Source: Candidatus Omnitrophota bacterium
GTDB lineage: Bacteria > Omnitrophota > Gorgyraeia > Tantalellales > Tantalellaceae
Direction of reading: 5' to 3'
DNA: 64,000 bases
NCBI GenBank assembly: GCA_014728045.1
Contig: WJMH01000005.1
Coordinates: 1 to 64,000, forward strand
Within the stretch, counting starts at the first letter, position 1. Each line of letters starts with the position of its first letter. The notes under the pieces are model-generated. The model was not told the DNA's origin, searched no databases, and was given only the letters and a program-made list of their open reading frames with translations. The position numbers and the translations under genes were made by a program. Below, piece after piece: positions 1 through 9,391 of the stretch.

Positions 1-3000
1 AGTAGCGAGGTCACGGACCGTAACAGCGGCAAGGCTGTAACGAGTGGTCTGGTATCGATGTGGACGTTCGACGAAGGCAGCGGCACGTCGTGCAGTGATG
101 ATGTGAACGACAATGACGGTACGGTAAGCGGGGCAAGCTGGGTAGTCATTTCAGAGGGTTCTGTGCAAACAGATATTTATGAATACTACTCACCCTCCGG
201 CCTTCTAAAACGAAAAATAGAAGCCGCTACCGGAGATGTATATGAGTATGAAGACGACAACAGCTATTATAATAATAACTCCTACGGAAGACCCCTCATT
301 GCCTCTTCCCATACTACTACAGTACTGGGAGGCACTTACACATCAAGTTCCTGGTATAAGGAATATACATGGGATACGCAGGACGTGGAGATAGCCGAGT
401 ATGACGGGGAGTATTCTGTAAGTGCAGGATATTCAACAAAGGCTGACGTACAGTCCGATGAAATGCGCGTCAAATACGTCTATATGCATAATTCCCATTA
501 CACTGTGAATACCGCTTCAAGTAACTGGGATATGGTCGCCAAGGCTATATACGATACCAACGGTGAAGGGGACTCCAATTTTCTGGAGGCTTACCAGTGG
601 TATTCAGGCAACGGATATACGCCCGGTGAGGGTGACCTCATGAAGTCCTACAATAAATCCGAGGGTACCGGCACGGAATGGGATAATACGCAAGACCATA
701 AGGTCATAACAAGCGCCGTCTATACCGCTTCATCGCCTCTTGTGGGCGGGGTATATACACCTAACGATTATTACCTGACTTATGATTGGAGTGATGATGA
801 CGTGATAGAAAAGGGTTATTCGGGGACCTATACCGTAAGTTCGACCTATACAACGAGAACGGACGTTGTCGCTTCAGAACTAAGGGTCGAAAAGACCTAT
901 AAACATACCGGTGACTATACTCTCCATAACAGCACATGGTATTTGGAGGACCAGCTTATATACAAAAGTGACGGGACCACCAAGGATGATTATTTTGAGT
1001 ATTACAGTGACGGGTCCGGTTCCACGCCTGGAGAAACCAGGAGGGCGATAGATTACGGCAATGATCTGAGTGAGTGGTCAAGGCCTTTCGACGACGTGAT
1101 AAGTCTGGATAACAGCGTGAGGAATACGAGAAGTTATATGAATTGCGGCAGTGATTCAAGTCTTGATATCACCGGAGCTCTGACACTGGAAGCCTGGGTG
1201 AGGACCACGGCGGATACTACCGGTACCAGGGCATTCATATTCAATAAGTTCGACCAGGATAACACCAAAGACGGATATGCGCTTGCCCTTGTGAATAACA
1301 AGCTGCTATTCTACTGCCAGAGCGGTTCCACGGGTGCCTGGGTGGGGTCAAGTTCAAACTCTGCCATAAATGACGGTTTCTGGCATCATATCGCCGTTAC
1401 TTATTCGAGCGGTTCGGGGACCTATTATATCGACGGGCAGGCCGACGGCACCTTCGGGACGTCTACAGACCCCGGGAGCACCTCCGGCCTGGATCTGCAT
1501 ATAGGTGGAACAAGCAGAGGCGGCAAGAATATCGGGTTCAACGGGGACATTGAACACGCCGGGATATACAGCACGTCCCTTAAATCCAGCGATATCGCGC
1601 TTCTTTCCATTGAAAGGGATATAAGCACTAATGCTGTTTCCGAATGGGATTTTACCGAGGGAAGCGGCACTACCGTCAGTGACAGCGCGGGCAGTAATAC
1701 GGGTACGCTTGTAAATACTATCTCCTGGAACGACAGCAAGCACAGGAAGGTCCTTTACGCCTCATACCCGTCAAACGGTACAAAGACCCTTTACGGTTCA
1801 TATACAACGGATAATTCCTATAATGCGTACGATTGGAATTACAGACAGGGGGTCTATACAACCGGCCATATGAAAGTGGCTATGTATGACGGTTCTTATA
1901 CCGCAAGCGGGGGCGATGCCCTGTATAACGGTATAGTAGACTCTGAACTCAGGGTTGAATATGTCTATGCCCATAACGGCGAGTATACGAACCTCGATCC
2001 TTCTTCGAACACCTGGACCCAGAAGGCCCAGACCATATATGATCCCGCCGACGGGACCACGGTGGATGAGCTATACGAGTGGTATACAAGCGGGAGAATG
2101 AAAAGGTCCTATGATTCCTCGACCGGTAACGGCACCGAATGGGAGGATACGGCAAACCATTACACTATCGGTACGGCCACTTACACTACTACTGTCATAG
2201 TCAGCGGACTTTATACCGCGGACAATTCCTATTCAACGTATGACTGGACCTACTCGAATGGCATTTATACCACCGGTTACGTAGGAATAGATGTTTATGA
2301 CGGCGAATACTCAGTGGATGTGGGTGACGCTATCGCGGCGGATGTTGTTGCATCGGAGAAGCGAGTGACAAATGTCTACAAGCATAACGGGGATTATACC
2401 GATCTGGACGCATCCAGCAACAATTGGACGCATATGGTCTCGGAGGTATACAGTACCGATGCCGATACGATCATAGAGCTTTCGGAGTGGTATAGTGACT
2501 CCAGCCTCAGGAGGTATTATGAGGAGGATTCAGGTTACGGCACCGAATGGGAGCCGACTTCCCAGGGGCATAAGGTCGTCCTGAGCGCGAAATATACGAC
2601 CGAAGTCTTGGTTTCGGGCTTATACACCGCGAGTAATTCCTACAAGACATACGACTGGAACCCGACACAGGGGGGATATACGACAGGTTATGTTGAAGTC
2701 GAGGTTTTCGACGGAATGTATATCGCCGATAGTGGCGAGGCTAACTGGGTCGATGTCCAGGATTCAGAGTACAGGGTAGGTTATATATACAAGCATAACG
2801 GCTCATATACCAACCTGGATCCATCCAGTAATGGCTGGAACATGGTGGCCAAGGAGATAGTGGATACCGACGGTGATACGACCCTAGAGGCTTATGAATG
2901 GTACATAAGCGGTAACGGCCTGAAGCGCTCTTATGACGCTTCTACTTACAACGCCACCGAGTGGCAGGATTCAGCCAGCCATTACGTGGTCGGGACAGCC

Positions 3001-4683
3001 AGCTATACAACGACCGTCCTTGAAAGCGGGGTGTATACCGCCAGTAATTCCTACAAGACTTTCGACTGGACCTATGATACCGGCCAGGTGCTCATGACGC
3101 TTTATGACGGTGAATATTCGGTGGACTTCGGGGATGACCTTGGCGCCGACGTTCAGGCCGCGGAAAAGCGTTTAGAGTACGTGTATAAACACAACAGCGT
3201 TTATACGAACCTTGATACAAGTTCCAACGGCTGGCGCATGCTGCATAAAGGACTCTATTCAACTGATGGGAGCACGCTGATCGAAGGGAACTGGTTCTAT
3301 GATAACAGTGACAACCGCCTGTACCAGAAGCTTGAAGGTGAGGGTTCGTCGGATGATGCTTACCAGTACTTTGATGCCGGGCAGGGTATAGGGGGCGACG
3401 ATACCTATTACGCCGAGATAAGATGGGCGGGGGATTATACGATCTATGGTTTTCGCGGAGATTATACTAATCATCCTAATGGGTCCGGTGGGGTCGATTG
3501 GATGCAGTATGACGCAAGTTATAGCACTCTTGCCGAGTACAACATTGATTCAATGAAAACCTTTGAGTATTATTCGGGCAGTTATTCCAACGTTCACGAA
3601 TGGATTAATGAGTATACTTGGAACACCAACACATGGACTTTAGTGCAGTCCCACCAGCACGACACCAGCGGGAACTATTCTACCACGACGTACGGGAGAA
3701 CAACCAACGATTCCTTCAAGCCGTCGGATATACCCGATAAACCCGCTGTAACCGGATCCGGGGGCTCCTCTCTCTATGGGGCGGATATGATAGATAATAT
3801 CGTCTCGGAAGACGCGCTGATCCCGGAAGAGATGAAGTCTTTCTTTGAAAAGATCGACCGCCTTGAAAAGACCTATTCTGGGGAAGGTGTGCTTGTAGCT
3901 CTTCTTGATTCGGGTCTTGACAGCGGGAGACTTGAGGTCGATATCGGGGGAGGATATGACTTCGCGGGCAAGAGCCGGTCGGACGGTCTGGGGGATGATG
4001 ACTACACCGATTCCACCGGCCACGGCACCTCGACAGCCGAGGTTTTCAATGAAACCGCGCCTGATGCGGAGGTGCTTGTCGCGAAGGTGCTCGATGACTA
4101 CGGGATGACCTCATCCAGCATAGTCGCCGACGCGATCAAGTTCGCGGTCGATGCCGGAGCGCGGGTCCTGGCCATGCCGTTCGAACTTATGCCGGTGAGC
4201 GTTATGCTTGATAAAACGATAGATTACGCGCTGGAGAAGGGCGCTATACTCATTGCTTCTGCGGGTAACTCCGGAAGCGAGATAGAGGATAAGAGCCTCG
4301 CTTCAAAGGAAGGCGTTCTTACCGTGGGATCCATCGAAAAAGATGGCGCGCTTTCGGCGTGGAGCAATTACGGCGACGAACTTGACCTTCTTGCCCCGTG
4401 GGATGTAGTCGAGAACGAGGAGGGTACTTCCTACTCGGCCGCTTTCGTGGCGGGCGTTGCTGCTCTTATGCTCGAGGAAGATCCGGACCTCACTTCCAAC
4501 GAGCTCATAGCAAAGCTCAAGGAGTTGATGCCCGAGGTGAGAAAGGACAAGGAAGAGCACAAGATAAAAGGGGATGACGCAGAAGAAGTCCTTTCAATGC
4601 TGGATGCCGAGCGGGAGAACCGGGAAGGGTTCACCGGTTATACCATACAGGAAGAGGGGGCGGTAGATATCCTCGATCAATGA
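1..4683 (+). CDS. Giant repeat/LamG protein with C-terminal subtilisin-like (S8) protease domain, 5' end outside window
   Basis: The frame is open from base 1, so the gene starts upstream; the Met at 58 lies inside a LamG-like segment and is probably not the start. Residues below count from that Met. Visible parts: the tail of a LamG-like domain at the very start; about six tandem repeats of ~136 residues, marked by a YDW segment, a YDGEYSV-like motif, a KHNGxYTNLD-like motif and a GTEW motif; an inserted LamG/concanavalin-like domain at ~355-560 between the second and third repeats; and a peptidase S8 domain at ~1265-1520. The protease triad is complete: Asp1284 (LLDSG), His1322 (GHGTS), Ser1458 (GTSYSAAF), with Asn1404 (AGNSG) for the oxyanion hole. 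The usual Pro after GTSxA is replaced by Phe. The repeats resemble YD/RHS-type repeats loosely. Probably exported or surface-exposed; the signal peptide would lie outside the window. The protease call is firm, the overall role unknown. Confidence 0.85.
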   Translation, partial: SSEVTDRNSGKAVTSGLVSMWTFDEGSGTSCSDDVNDNDGTVSGASWVVISEGSVQTDIYEYYSPSGLLKRKIEAATGDVYEYEDDNSYYNNNSYGRPLIASSHTTTVLGGTYTSSSWYKEYTWDTQDVEIAEYDGEYSVSAGYSTKADVQSDEMRVKYVYMHNSHYTVNTASSNWDMVAKAIYDTNGEGDSNFLEAYQWYSGNGYTPGEGDLMKSYNKSEGTGTEWDNTQDHKVITSAVYTASSPLVGGVYTPNDYYLTYDWSDDDVIEKGYSGTYTVSSTYTTRTDVVASELRVEKTYKHTGDYTLHNSTWYLEDQLIYKSDGTTKDDYFEYYSDGSGSTPGETRRAIDYGNDLSEWSRPFDDVISLDNSVRNTRSYMNCGSDSSLDITGALTLEAWVRTTADTTGTRAFIFNKFDQDNTKDGYALALVNNKLLFYCQSGSTGAWVGSSSNSAINDGFWHHIAVTYSSGSGTYYIDGQADGTFGTSTDPGSTSGLDLHIGGTSRGGKNIGFNGDIEHAGIYSTSLKSSDIALLSIERDISTNAVSEWDFTEGSGTTVSDSAGSNTGTLVNTISWNDSKHRKVLYASYPSNGTKTLYGSYTTDNSYNAYDWNYRQGVYTTGHMKVAMYDGSYTASGGDALYNGIVDSELRVEYVYAHNGEYTNLDPSSNTWTQKAQTIYDPADGTTVDELYEWYTSGRMKRSYDSSTGNGTEWEDTANHYTIGTATYTTTVIVSGLYTADNSYSTYDWTYSNGIYTTGYVGIDVYDGEYSVDVGDAIAADVVASEKRVTNVYKHNGDYTDLDASSNNWTHMVSEVYSTDADTIIELSEWYSDSSLRRYYEEDSGYGTEWEPTSQGHKVVLSAKYTTEVLVSGLYTASNSYKTYDWNPTQGGYTTGYVEVEVFDGMYIADSGEANWVDVQDSEYRVGYIYKHNGSYTNLDPSSNGWNMVAKEIVDTDGDTTLEAYEWYISGNGLKRSYDASTYNATEWQDSASHYVVGTASYTTTVLESGVYTASNSYKTFDWTYDTGQVLMTLYDGEYSVDFGDDLGADVQAAEKRLEYVYKHNSVYTNLDTSSNGWRMLHKGLYSTDGSTLIEGNWFYDNSDNRLYQKLEGEGSSDDAYQYFDAGQGIGGDDTYYAEIRWAGDYTIYGFRGDYTNHPNGSGGVDWMQYDASYSTLAEYNIDSMKTFEYYSGSYSNVHEWINEYTWNTNTWTLVQSHQHDTSGNYSTTTYGRTTNDSFKPSDIPDKPAVTGSGGSSLYGADMIDNIVSEDALIPEEMKSFFEKIDRLEKTYSGEGVLVALLDSGLDSGRLEVDIGGGYDFAGKSRSDGLGDDDYTDSTGHGTSTAEVFNETAPDAEVLVAKVLDDYGMTSSSIVADAIKFAVDAGARVLAMPFELMPVSVMLDKTIDYALEKGAILIASAGNSGSEIEDKSLASKEGVLTVGSIEKDGALSAWSNYGDELDLLAPWDVVENEEGTSYSAAFVAGVAALMLEEDPDLTSNELIAKLKELMPEVRKDKEEHKIKGDDAEEVLSMLDAERENREGFTGYTIQEEGAVDILDQ

Positions 4684-4709
4684 TAAGTTCTGAATGTAGC
4701 GTATGATGA

Positions 4710-4745
4710 AAAAAAGAGCGTGTCCGGCGGGACACGCTCTTTTTT
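4710..4745. terminator. Bidirectional rho-independent terminator
   Basis: A perfect 11-bp stem (4715-4725 pairing with 4730-4740) with a GGCG loop is flanked by an A-run on the left and a T-run on the right. It sits between the convergent protease gene and rpsT and can therefore serve both strands. Confidence 0.9.
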
Positions 4746-4769
4746 ATTGGGTATCTCAGAAAGATATGA

Positions 4770-5036
4770 TCAGGCTTCTATCTGGGCCCATTTGCTTCTG
4801 AGCCTGGATATACGTCTTGAAGCCGTGTTCTGTTTTATTACGTTCTTCTTCGCGGCTTTCGAAAGTTTTGATTCAAGTTCCTTCAGCGCCTCGTCCGCTT
4901 CCTTTTTCTTCTGGTCGTCCATAAGCTTGTTGGCTTTTTTAGCGAGAGTGCGAAGCTCTGATAGTTTTGATTTGTTTCTTTCGTGCTTTTTCTTGTCCTG
5001 TCTTAAGCTCTTTATAGCAGCTTTCTTGTTCGCCAT
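4770..5036 (-). CDS. rpsT: 30S ribosomal protein S20
   Basis: 88 residues, the usual length for bacterial S20. The N-terminus MANKKAAIKSLRQ and the TASRRISRLRSK stretch near the C-terminus are typical, as is the high Lys/Arg content of a protein that binds 16S rRNA during assembly of the small subunit. An AAGGAG ribosome binding site lies just upstream of the ATG on the minus strand. The gene stands alone, convergent with the protease gene and divergent from murJ, and has its own promoter at 5089-5117. Confidence 0.97.
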   Translation of the reverse strand: MANKKAAIKSLRQDKKKHERNKSKLSELRTLAKKANKLMDDQKKKEADEALKELESKLSKAAKKNVIKQNTASRRISRLRSKWAQIEA

Positions 5037-5088
5037 TAGATAACTCCTTGTATATAACTTGTTTACTTAGCTAAGTTTAGGAAGTCAT

Positions 5089-5117
5089 AATTTAGCATAC
5101 GCTCTATGATTTGTCAA
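5089..5117 (-). promoter_or_regulatory. Promoter of rpsT
   Basis: On the minus strand a consensus -35 TTGACA (5112-5117) is followed after exactly 17 bp by TAAATT (5089-5094, 4 of 6 consensus bases). This would start rpsT transcription about 45 bases before its ATG. Confidence 0.6.
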
Positions 5118-5199
5118 CAGGTTTCGGGACAGTATTTACTTCATGCTAAAGCGAGAATGACATAAACGTCATAATATGTTATTATTATTGTAATTTACC

Positions 5200-5208
5200 T
5201 GCTAAAAT
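5200..5208 (+). promoter_or_regulatory. Extended -10 element in front of murJ
   Basis: TGC-TAAAAT forms an extended -10 (TGn plus 5 of 6 consensus bases) whose last base is 10 nt before the murJ ATG at 5218. Transcription would begin about 3-5 nt before or at the start codon, and no Shine-Dalgarno sequence is visible, so murJ may be translated from a leaderless mRNA. An alternative sigma-70-like pair lies upstream: ATGACA at 5157-5162 and TATTAT at 5180-5185, 17 bp apart, which would give a ~25-nt leader. Confidence 0.45.
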
Positions 5209-5217
5209 ACACTAAAT

Positions 5218-6783
5218 ATGACCACTAACAAAACGCTTATAAAATCAACTGGCATAATAAGTTCCGCTATTACCTCAAGCCGCATACTTGGGTTTCTGAG
5301 GGATATACTCTTCGCCCGTTGGTTCGGTACGAACATCTATGCACAGGCTTTCGTGGTGGCTTACCGTATACCCAACATGCTCAGGGATATGGTGGGAGAG
5401 GGGGCGACCAACGCGGCCATCGTGCCCGTTCTCAGCAATTACAGGCATACCCGTTCCGAGGAGGAATACTGGACCGCCGCCAGGGTGATATTCAACCTGA
5501 TGCTGACCGCTTTAAGTGTGGTCACCGTCCTGGGGGTGGTTTTCGCGCCCTTGCTAGTAAGGATAATCGCGCCGGGATTTCTCGAGGACCCGGAGAAGTT
5601 CAGGATCGCCGTTTTTCTCACCAGGGTGATATTCCCGTATATATTCTTCCTGGGGCTTTTAGCATACAGTAAGGGAGTGCTTAATTCACTGAACTATTTT
5701 CTCACGCCGGCTTTCGCGCCGGTCGTGCTTAATATATCGATCATACTCTCTTTGCTTTTTCTCTCGCCTCTTATAGGCATTAAAGGCGTAGTGATAGGAA
5801 TTATCGTAGGCGGCCTCTTCCAGGTGCTCATGCAGCTTCCGCCTCTTTACAGGCGAGGCTTCAGGCTGGATAAGTCCTTTCAGCTTTCGCACCCGGTAGG
5901 CAGTCAGATAGGGCGCCTTTTACTGCCCCGGGCTATGGGGACCGCGGTATACCAGGTGAGCATACTTATCGATACGGTCCTGGCCTCCCTTGCCTGGATA
6001 GTGGGCGCCGGAGGTGTCGCCGCTTTATATTACTCGAACAGGCTCGTCCAGCTTCCTCTTGCGGTCTTCGGTATATCCCTCGCGACAGCCGCACTTCCCA
6101 GGATGAGCAGGGAAGTGGCCATGAACGACATAGAGAAGCTGCGGGGCACGGTATCTTTTTCGCTCAGGACGGTGTTTACCATTATGGTGCCCGCTGCGGT
6201 GGGACTCATGGTGCTGGCAAAGCCCATAGTGAGGATCCTTTTTGAAAGAGGCGAGTTCACGCCGTATTCCACGTCCATAACCGTTAACGCGCTTTTCTTT
6301 TATACTTTCGGCCTGTTGGCCTATGCCGGGATAAAGATACTGGTGGGGACATATTACTCTCTGGGGGATACGAGGACGCCGGTCAAGACCGCTTTAGCGG
6401 CTCTATTGGTCAACATCGTCTTCAACCTCATCCTTATGTGGCCGCTCAAGATAGGCGGGCTTGCCCTGGCGACATCCATCGCAGCTACCACGAATCTGGT
6501 CATCCTTTACGTCATACTTATGAGGCGGATAGGGGATATCGGTACCGGCGCGATCATATCCAGCCTTATGCGCATATTTTCCGCTACCGTGGTCATGGGA
6601 CTTTTCACTTTTTTCATGAAGCGCCTTTTTCTCGATGCGCAGGCTCTGTCGACACCGGTGGCTTTCCTGAGGCTGCTTGGGGTTATCCTCACCAGCGGTA
6701 TCGTTTACTTCGCCGCCAGCTGTGCGGCAGGGGTTGAAGCTTCCCGTAAAATGCTAAAAGCCGTAATTGCGAGGATATCATGA
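5218..6783 (+). CDS. murJ: Lipid II flippase MurJ (MviN family)
   Basis: 521 residues, mostly hydrophobic, with about 14 predicted membrane segments and the family's N-terminal signature (SSRILGFLRDILFARWFG, then GEGATNAAIVPV). MurJ translocates lipid II across the inner membrane for peptidoglycan synthesis. The ATG at 5218 is chosen because the N-terminus aligns with the family; it lacks a clear Shine-Dalgarno sequence (see the extended -10 entry). It overlaps uvrC by ATGA, so the two are translationally coupled. Confidence 0.95.
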   Translation: MTTNKTLIKSTGIISSAITSSRILGFLRDILFARWFGTNIYAQAFVVAYRIPNMLRDMVGEGATNAAIVPVLSNYRHTRSEEEYWTAARVIFNLMLTALSVVTVLGVVFAPLLVRIIAPGFLEDPEKFRIAVFLTRVIFPYIFFLGLLAYSKGVLNSLNYFLTPAFAPVVLNISIILSLLFLSPLIGIKGVVIGIIVGGLFQVLMQLPPLYRRGFRLDKSFQLSHPVGSQIGRLLLPRAMGTAVYQVSILIDTVLASLAWIVGAGGVAALYYSNRLVQLPLAVFGISLATAALPRMSREVAMNDIEKLRGTVSFSLRTVFTIMVPAAVGLMVLAKPIVRILFERGEFTPYSTSITVNALFFYTFGLLAYAGIKILVGTYYSLGDTRTPVKTALAALLVNIVFNLILMWPLKIGGLALATSIAATTNLVILYVILMRRIGDIGTGAIISSLMRIFSATVVMGLFTFFMKRLFLDAQALSTPVAFLRLLGVILTSGIVYFAASCAAGVEASRKMLKAVIARIS

Positions 6784-8207
6784 CCGCCCGATCGAAAAAA
6801 CTACAGACTAAAATACAAAACCTGCCCGACTCTCCCGGGGTTTACATGTTCCTGGATTCGAAAGGCGAGATCATTTACGTGGGCAAGGCCCGGCGCCTCA
6901 AAAGGCGCGTCTCTCAGTATTTCCAGGCCGGAAGGGCCAGGGACGCCAGGCTTGAACTGCTGGTAAGCGAGGTGCGTGATGTCAAGTTCATAAGGGCCTC
7001 TTCCGAGGCGGAAGCGTTGATATATGAGGCGGGCCTTATCAAGGACCATTCTCCCAAGTTCAATATAGAGCTTAAGGACGACAAGTCCTACCCCTACCTC
7101 AAGCTTACTGTTAACGAGGAGTATCCCCGGCTTTTCCTGACAAGAAGAAGGCTGAACGACGGGGCGATCTATTACGGCCCTTATGTTGACGTCAAGCTTC
7201 TCAAGGAAGCCCTGTCGTTCATGAAGAAGGTTTTCCCGCTGAGGACATGCAGGAGGTTCCATAAGACGATCTGCCTCGAGTACCACATGGAGCAGTGCGC
7301 AGGACCATGCGAGGGGAAGATCTCCCGCGAGGAATACTGGGACATGGTCGAACAGCTCAAGCAGTTCCTGGAAGGACGCAAGGACGACCTTATACGCGCC
7401 CTTCAGGAGCGCATGAAGGGTTTCGCCGATAAACACCAGTACGAAAGGGCGCTTCAGGTCAAAAAACGTATCGAGGCCCTTACCGCGATACAGCAGATGC
7501 ACGACCGGTCGCAGCACCCCGTATACGGGGAACTGGACGAACTGCAGAACGCCCTGGGGCTCAGGGACCTTCCGGTGACCATAGAATGCTTTGATATATC
7601 CAATACCAGCGGTAAACAGGCCGTGGGCTCCATGGTCAGGTTCGTCGCAGGAACCCCCAGAAAATCCGACTACCGCAAGTACAGGATACGCACGGTCGGG
7701 GAGATTGACGATTATTCGATGATACGCGAGGTCGTAAGAAGAAGGTATTCGCGCCTTCTCAAGGAGAAAAGATCCCTTCCGGATCTGGTTCTCATTGACG
7801 GAGGCAAAGGGCACCTTTCAGTAGCGAGGGATGAGCTTACCCGGCTGGGGCTGGGGGCTGTGGAGGTGGCCAGTATAGCCAAGGAGCACAACCATCTTTA
7901 TTCGCCCGCGAGAAAGCACCCCATAAGGCTTTCGCCCGGTTCGAGACTGTTATTACTTATCCAGAGGATCCGCGACGAGGCGCACCGCTTCGCGATAACC
8001 TATCACCGGAAGCTCAGGGGCAAGGAGAAGTTCGCCACAGAGCTCAAAAAGATAAAGGGTGTCGGCCCCGTGCGGGAGAAGATACTTATCGAGAAGTTCG
8101 GAAGAGTGGATAATATCCGCAGGGCTTCTCTTGAGGAACTTAAAGAAGCCGGTATGGATGAGCGTACCGCAAGGTCTATCAGGAAGTATTTTTCCGGGGG
8201 GAAATAG
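6780..8207 (+). CDS. uvrC: UvrABC excinuclease subunit C, shortened in the middle
   Basis: UvrC makes the dual incision in nucleotide excision repair. Order of parts: GIY-YIG nuclease at ~10-95 (SPGVYMF, IIYVGKA); four cysteines C157, C165, C173, C177 matching the iron-sulfur ligands reported for UvrC; a UVR motif at ~200-235 that would contact UvrB; an RNase H-like nuclease with the DDH triad D272 (ECFDIS), D340 (LIDGGKG), H402 (RDEAH); and C-terminal helix-hairpin-helix motifs. At 475 residues it is ~120-130 residues shorter than typical UvrC (~600). The missing part is the segment between the UVR motif and ECFDIS that usually contains the VxVFFIRxGKLIG region. All catalytic residues remain, so it is probably active. 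Starts inside the murJ stop. Confidence 0.95.
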   Translation: MTARSKKLQTKIQNLPDSPGVYMFLDSKGEIIYVGKARRLKRRVSQYFQAGRARDARLELLVSEVRDVKFIRASSEAEALIYEAGLIKDHSPKFNIELKDDKSYPYLKLTVNEEYPRLFLTRRRLNDGAIYYGPYVDVKLLKEALSFMKKVFPLRTCRRFHKTICLEYHMEQCAGPCEGKISREEYWDMVEQLKQFLEGRKDDLIRALQERMKGFADKHQYERALQVKKRIEALTAIQQMHDRSQHPVYGELDELQNALGLRDLPVTIECFDISNTSGKQAVGSMVRFVAGTPRKSDYRKYRIRTVGEIDDYSMIREVVRRRYSRLLKEKRSLPDLVLIDGGKGHLSVARDELTRLGLGAVEVASIAKEHNHLYSPARKHPIRLSPGSRLLLLIQRIRDEAHRFAITYHRKLRGKEKFATELKKIKGVGPVREKILIEKFGRVDNIRRASLEELKEAGMDERTARSIRKYFSGGK

Positions 8208-8223
8208 CCTTCCCGGGGCCGGC

Positions 8224-8252
8224 TTTACACTTGGTTGCAATACTGTTATAAT
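8224..8252 (+). promoter_or_regulatory. Promoter of prfB-secA-lnt operon
   Basis: TTTACA (8224-8229), a 17-bp spacer, then perfect TATAAT (8247-8252) preceded by a TGn extension. Predicted start near 8259 gives a ~17-nt leader carrying the GGGAGGT ribosome binding site at 8262-8268. Confidence 0.75.
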
Positions 8253-8275
8253 GCCACTCTACGGGAGGTAACGCG

Positions 8276-9377
8276 ATGATAGAAGAACTGAAAGAATCCC
8301 TGCATGTTCTGCAAGATAAATTCGACGAACTCAGGGGGTATCTTTGACCTTGAGAAAAACGAGAAGAGGATAAAGCAGATAGAGTCCGAGCTCAACGACC
8401 CCGAGATCTGGAAGAACCAGGAGAAGGCTGACTCGCTTTCGCGTGAACTTAAGGCGCTCAGGTCCCTTGTAGGGCCCTATAGAGAGATAAAAGAGCAGTA
8501 CGATTCGGTGAAGGAGCTTTCAAGCATAGTGGAAGCCGAGGACACCGAGTCTTTAAAGAGCCTCATGGATGAGATGAGGACGGTGCAAAAGTCCATTGAC
8601 CAGCTTGAGTTCAAGTGCATACTCGGCGATGAGGCGGACCGCTCCGACGCTATCGTGAGCATCAATTCGGGGGCGGGAGGTACCGAGTCCTGTGACTGGG
8701 CCGCCATGCTCCAGAGGATGTACCTCAGATGGGCCGAGGACCACGGTCACTCCGTTGAAATGATCGACCAGCTCGCAGGGGACGAGGCGGGCATCAAGTC
8801 GGCGACTTTCATGGTGAAGGGGCCTTTCGCTTACGGATACCTCAAGGCCGAATCGGGCGTTCACCGCCTCGTGAGGATCTCGCCTTTCGATTCCAATAAA
8901 AGAAGGCATACGTCTTTCGCCTCTGTTGACGTTATTCCGGATATAGACAAGAACATAAAGGTCGATATAAACGAGAGCGACCTCAGGATAGACACCTATC
9001 GTTCCTCAGGAGCCGGGGGCCAGCACGTTAACGTCACTGATTCGGCAGTAAGGATAACCCACGAGCCGACCGGTATAGTCGTGCAGTGCCAGAAAGAGCG
9101 GTCCCAGCACAAGAACAAGGCTACGGCCATGAAGATACTCAGAGCGCGTCTCTACGAAGAGAAAAAACGCCAGCAGGAAGAGGACATAACGCGTTCCTAC
9201 GAGGACAAGAAAAAGATCGAATGGGGCAGCCAGATAAGGTCATACGTGCTGCATCCATACAAGATGGTCAAGGACCACAGGACGGATGAGCAGACCTCGA
9301 GCGCGGAGAAGGTGCTTGACGGCGAGCTTGACGAGTTTATCAGATCATATCTCAAGATGGAGGCAACCAAGAAATAA
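8276..9377 (+). CDS. prfB: Peptide chain release factor 2, made by programmed +1 frameshift
   Basis: RF2 releases peptides at UGA and UAA. The gene is split: frame 1 starts at ATG 8276, 8 nt after a GGGAGGT site, runs 23 codons and stops at an in-frame UGA (8345-8347). The remainder continues in the +1 frame from GAC at 8346. Joining 8276-8344 with 8346-9377 gives 366 residues, the normal RF2 length. The SPF tripeptide (RISPFD) identifies RF2 rather than RF1, and SGAGGQHVN contains the GGQ peptidyl-hydrolysis motif. An apparent start at 8304 is only an out-of-frame ATG in the first segment. Followed after 14 bp by secA. Confidence 0.97.
8333..8348 (+). promoter_or_regulatory. prfB autoregulatory frameshift site
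   Basis: AGGGGG acts as an internal Shine-Dalgarno three bases before the slippery CTT codon, followed by in-frame TGA and C. The string AGG GGG TAT CTT TGA C is identical to the well-studied E. coli prfB site. Low RF2 slows termination at UGA and favours slippage to GAC, making more RF2. Confidence 0.97.
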
Positions 9378-9391
9378 CGGGAGAAAAGAAA

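Noticed and set aside
8304-8345. ATG at 8304 as the prfB start
   Set aside because: It would give an N-terminus unlike RF2 and ignores the upstream frame with a good ribosome binding site and the frameshift site.
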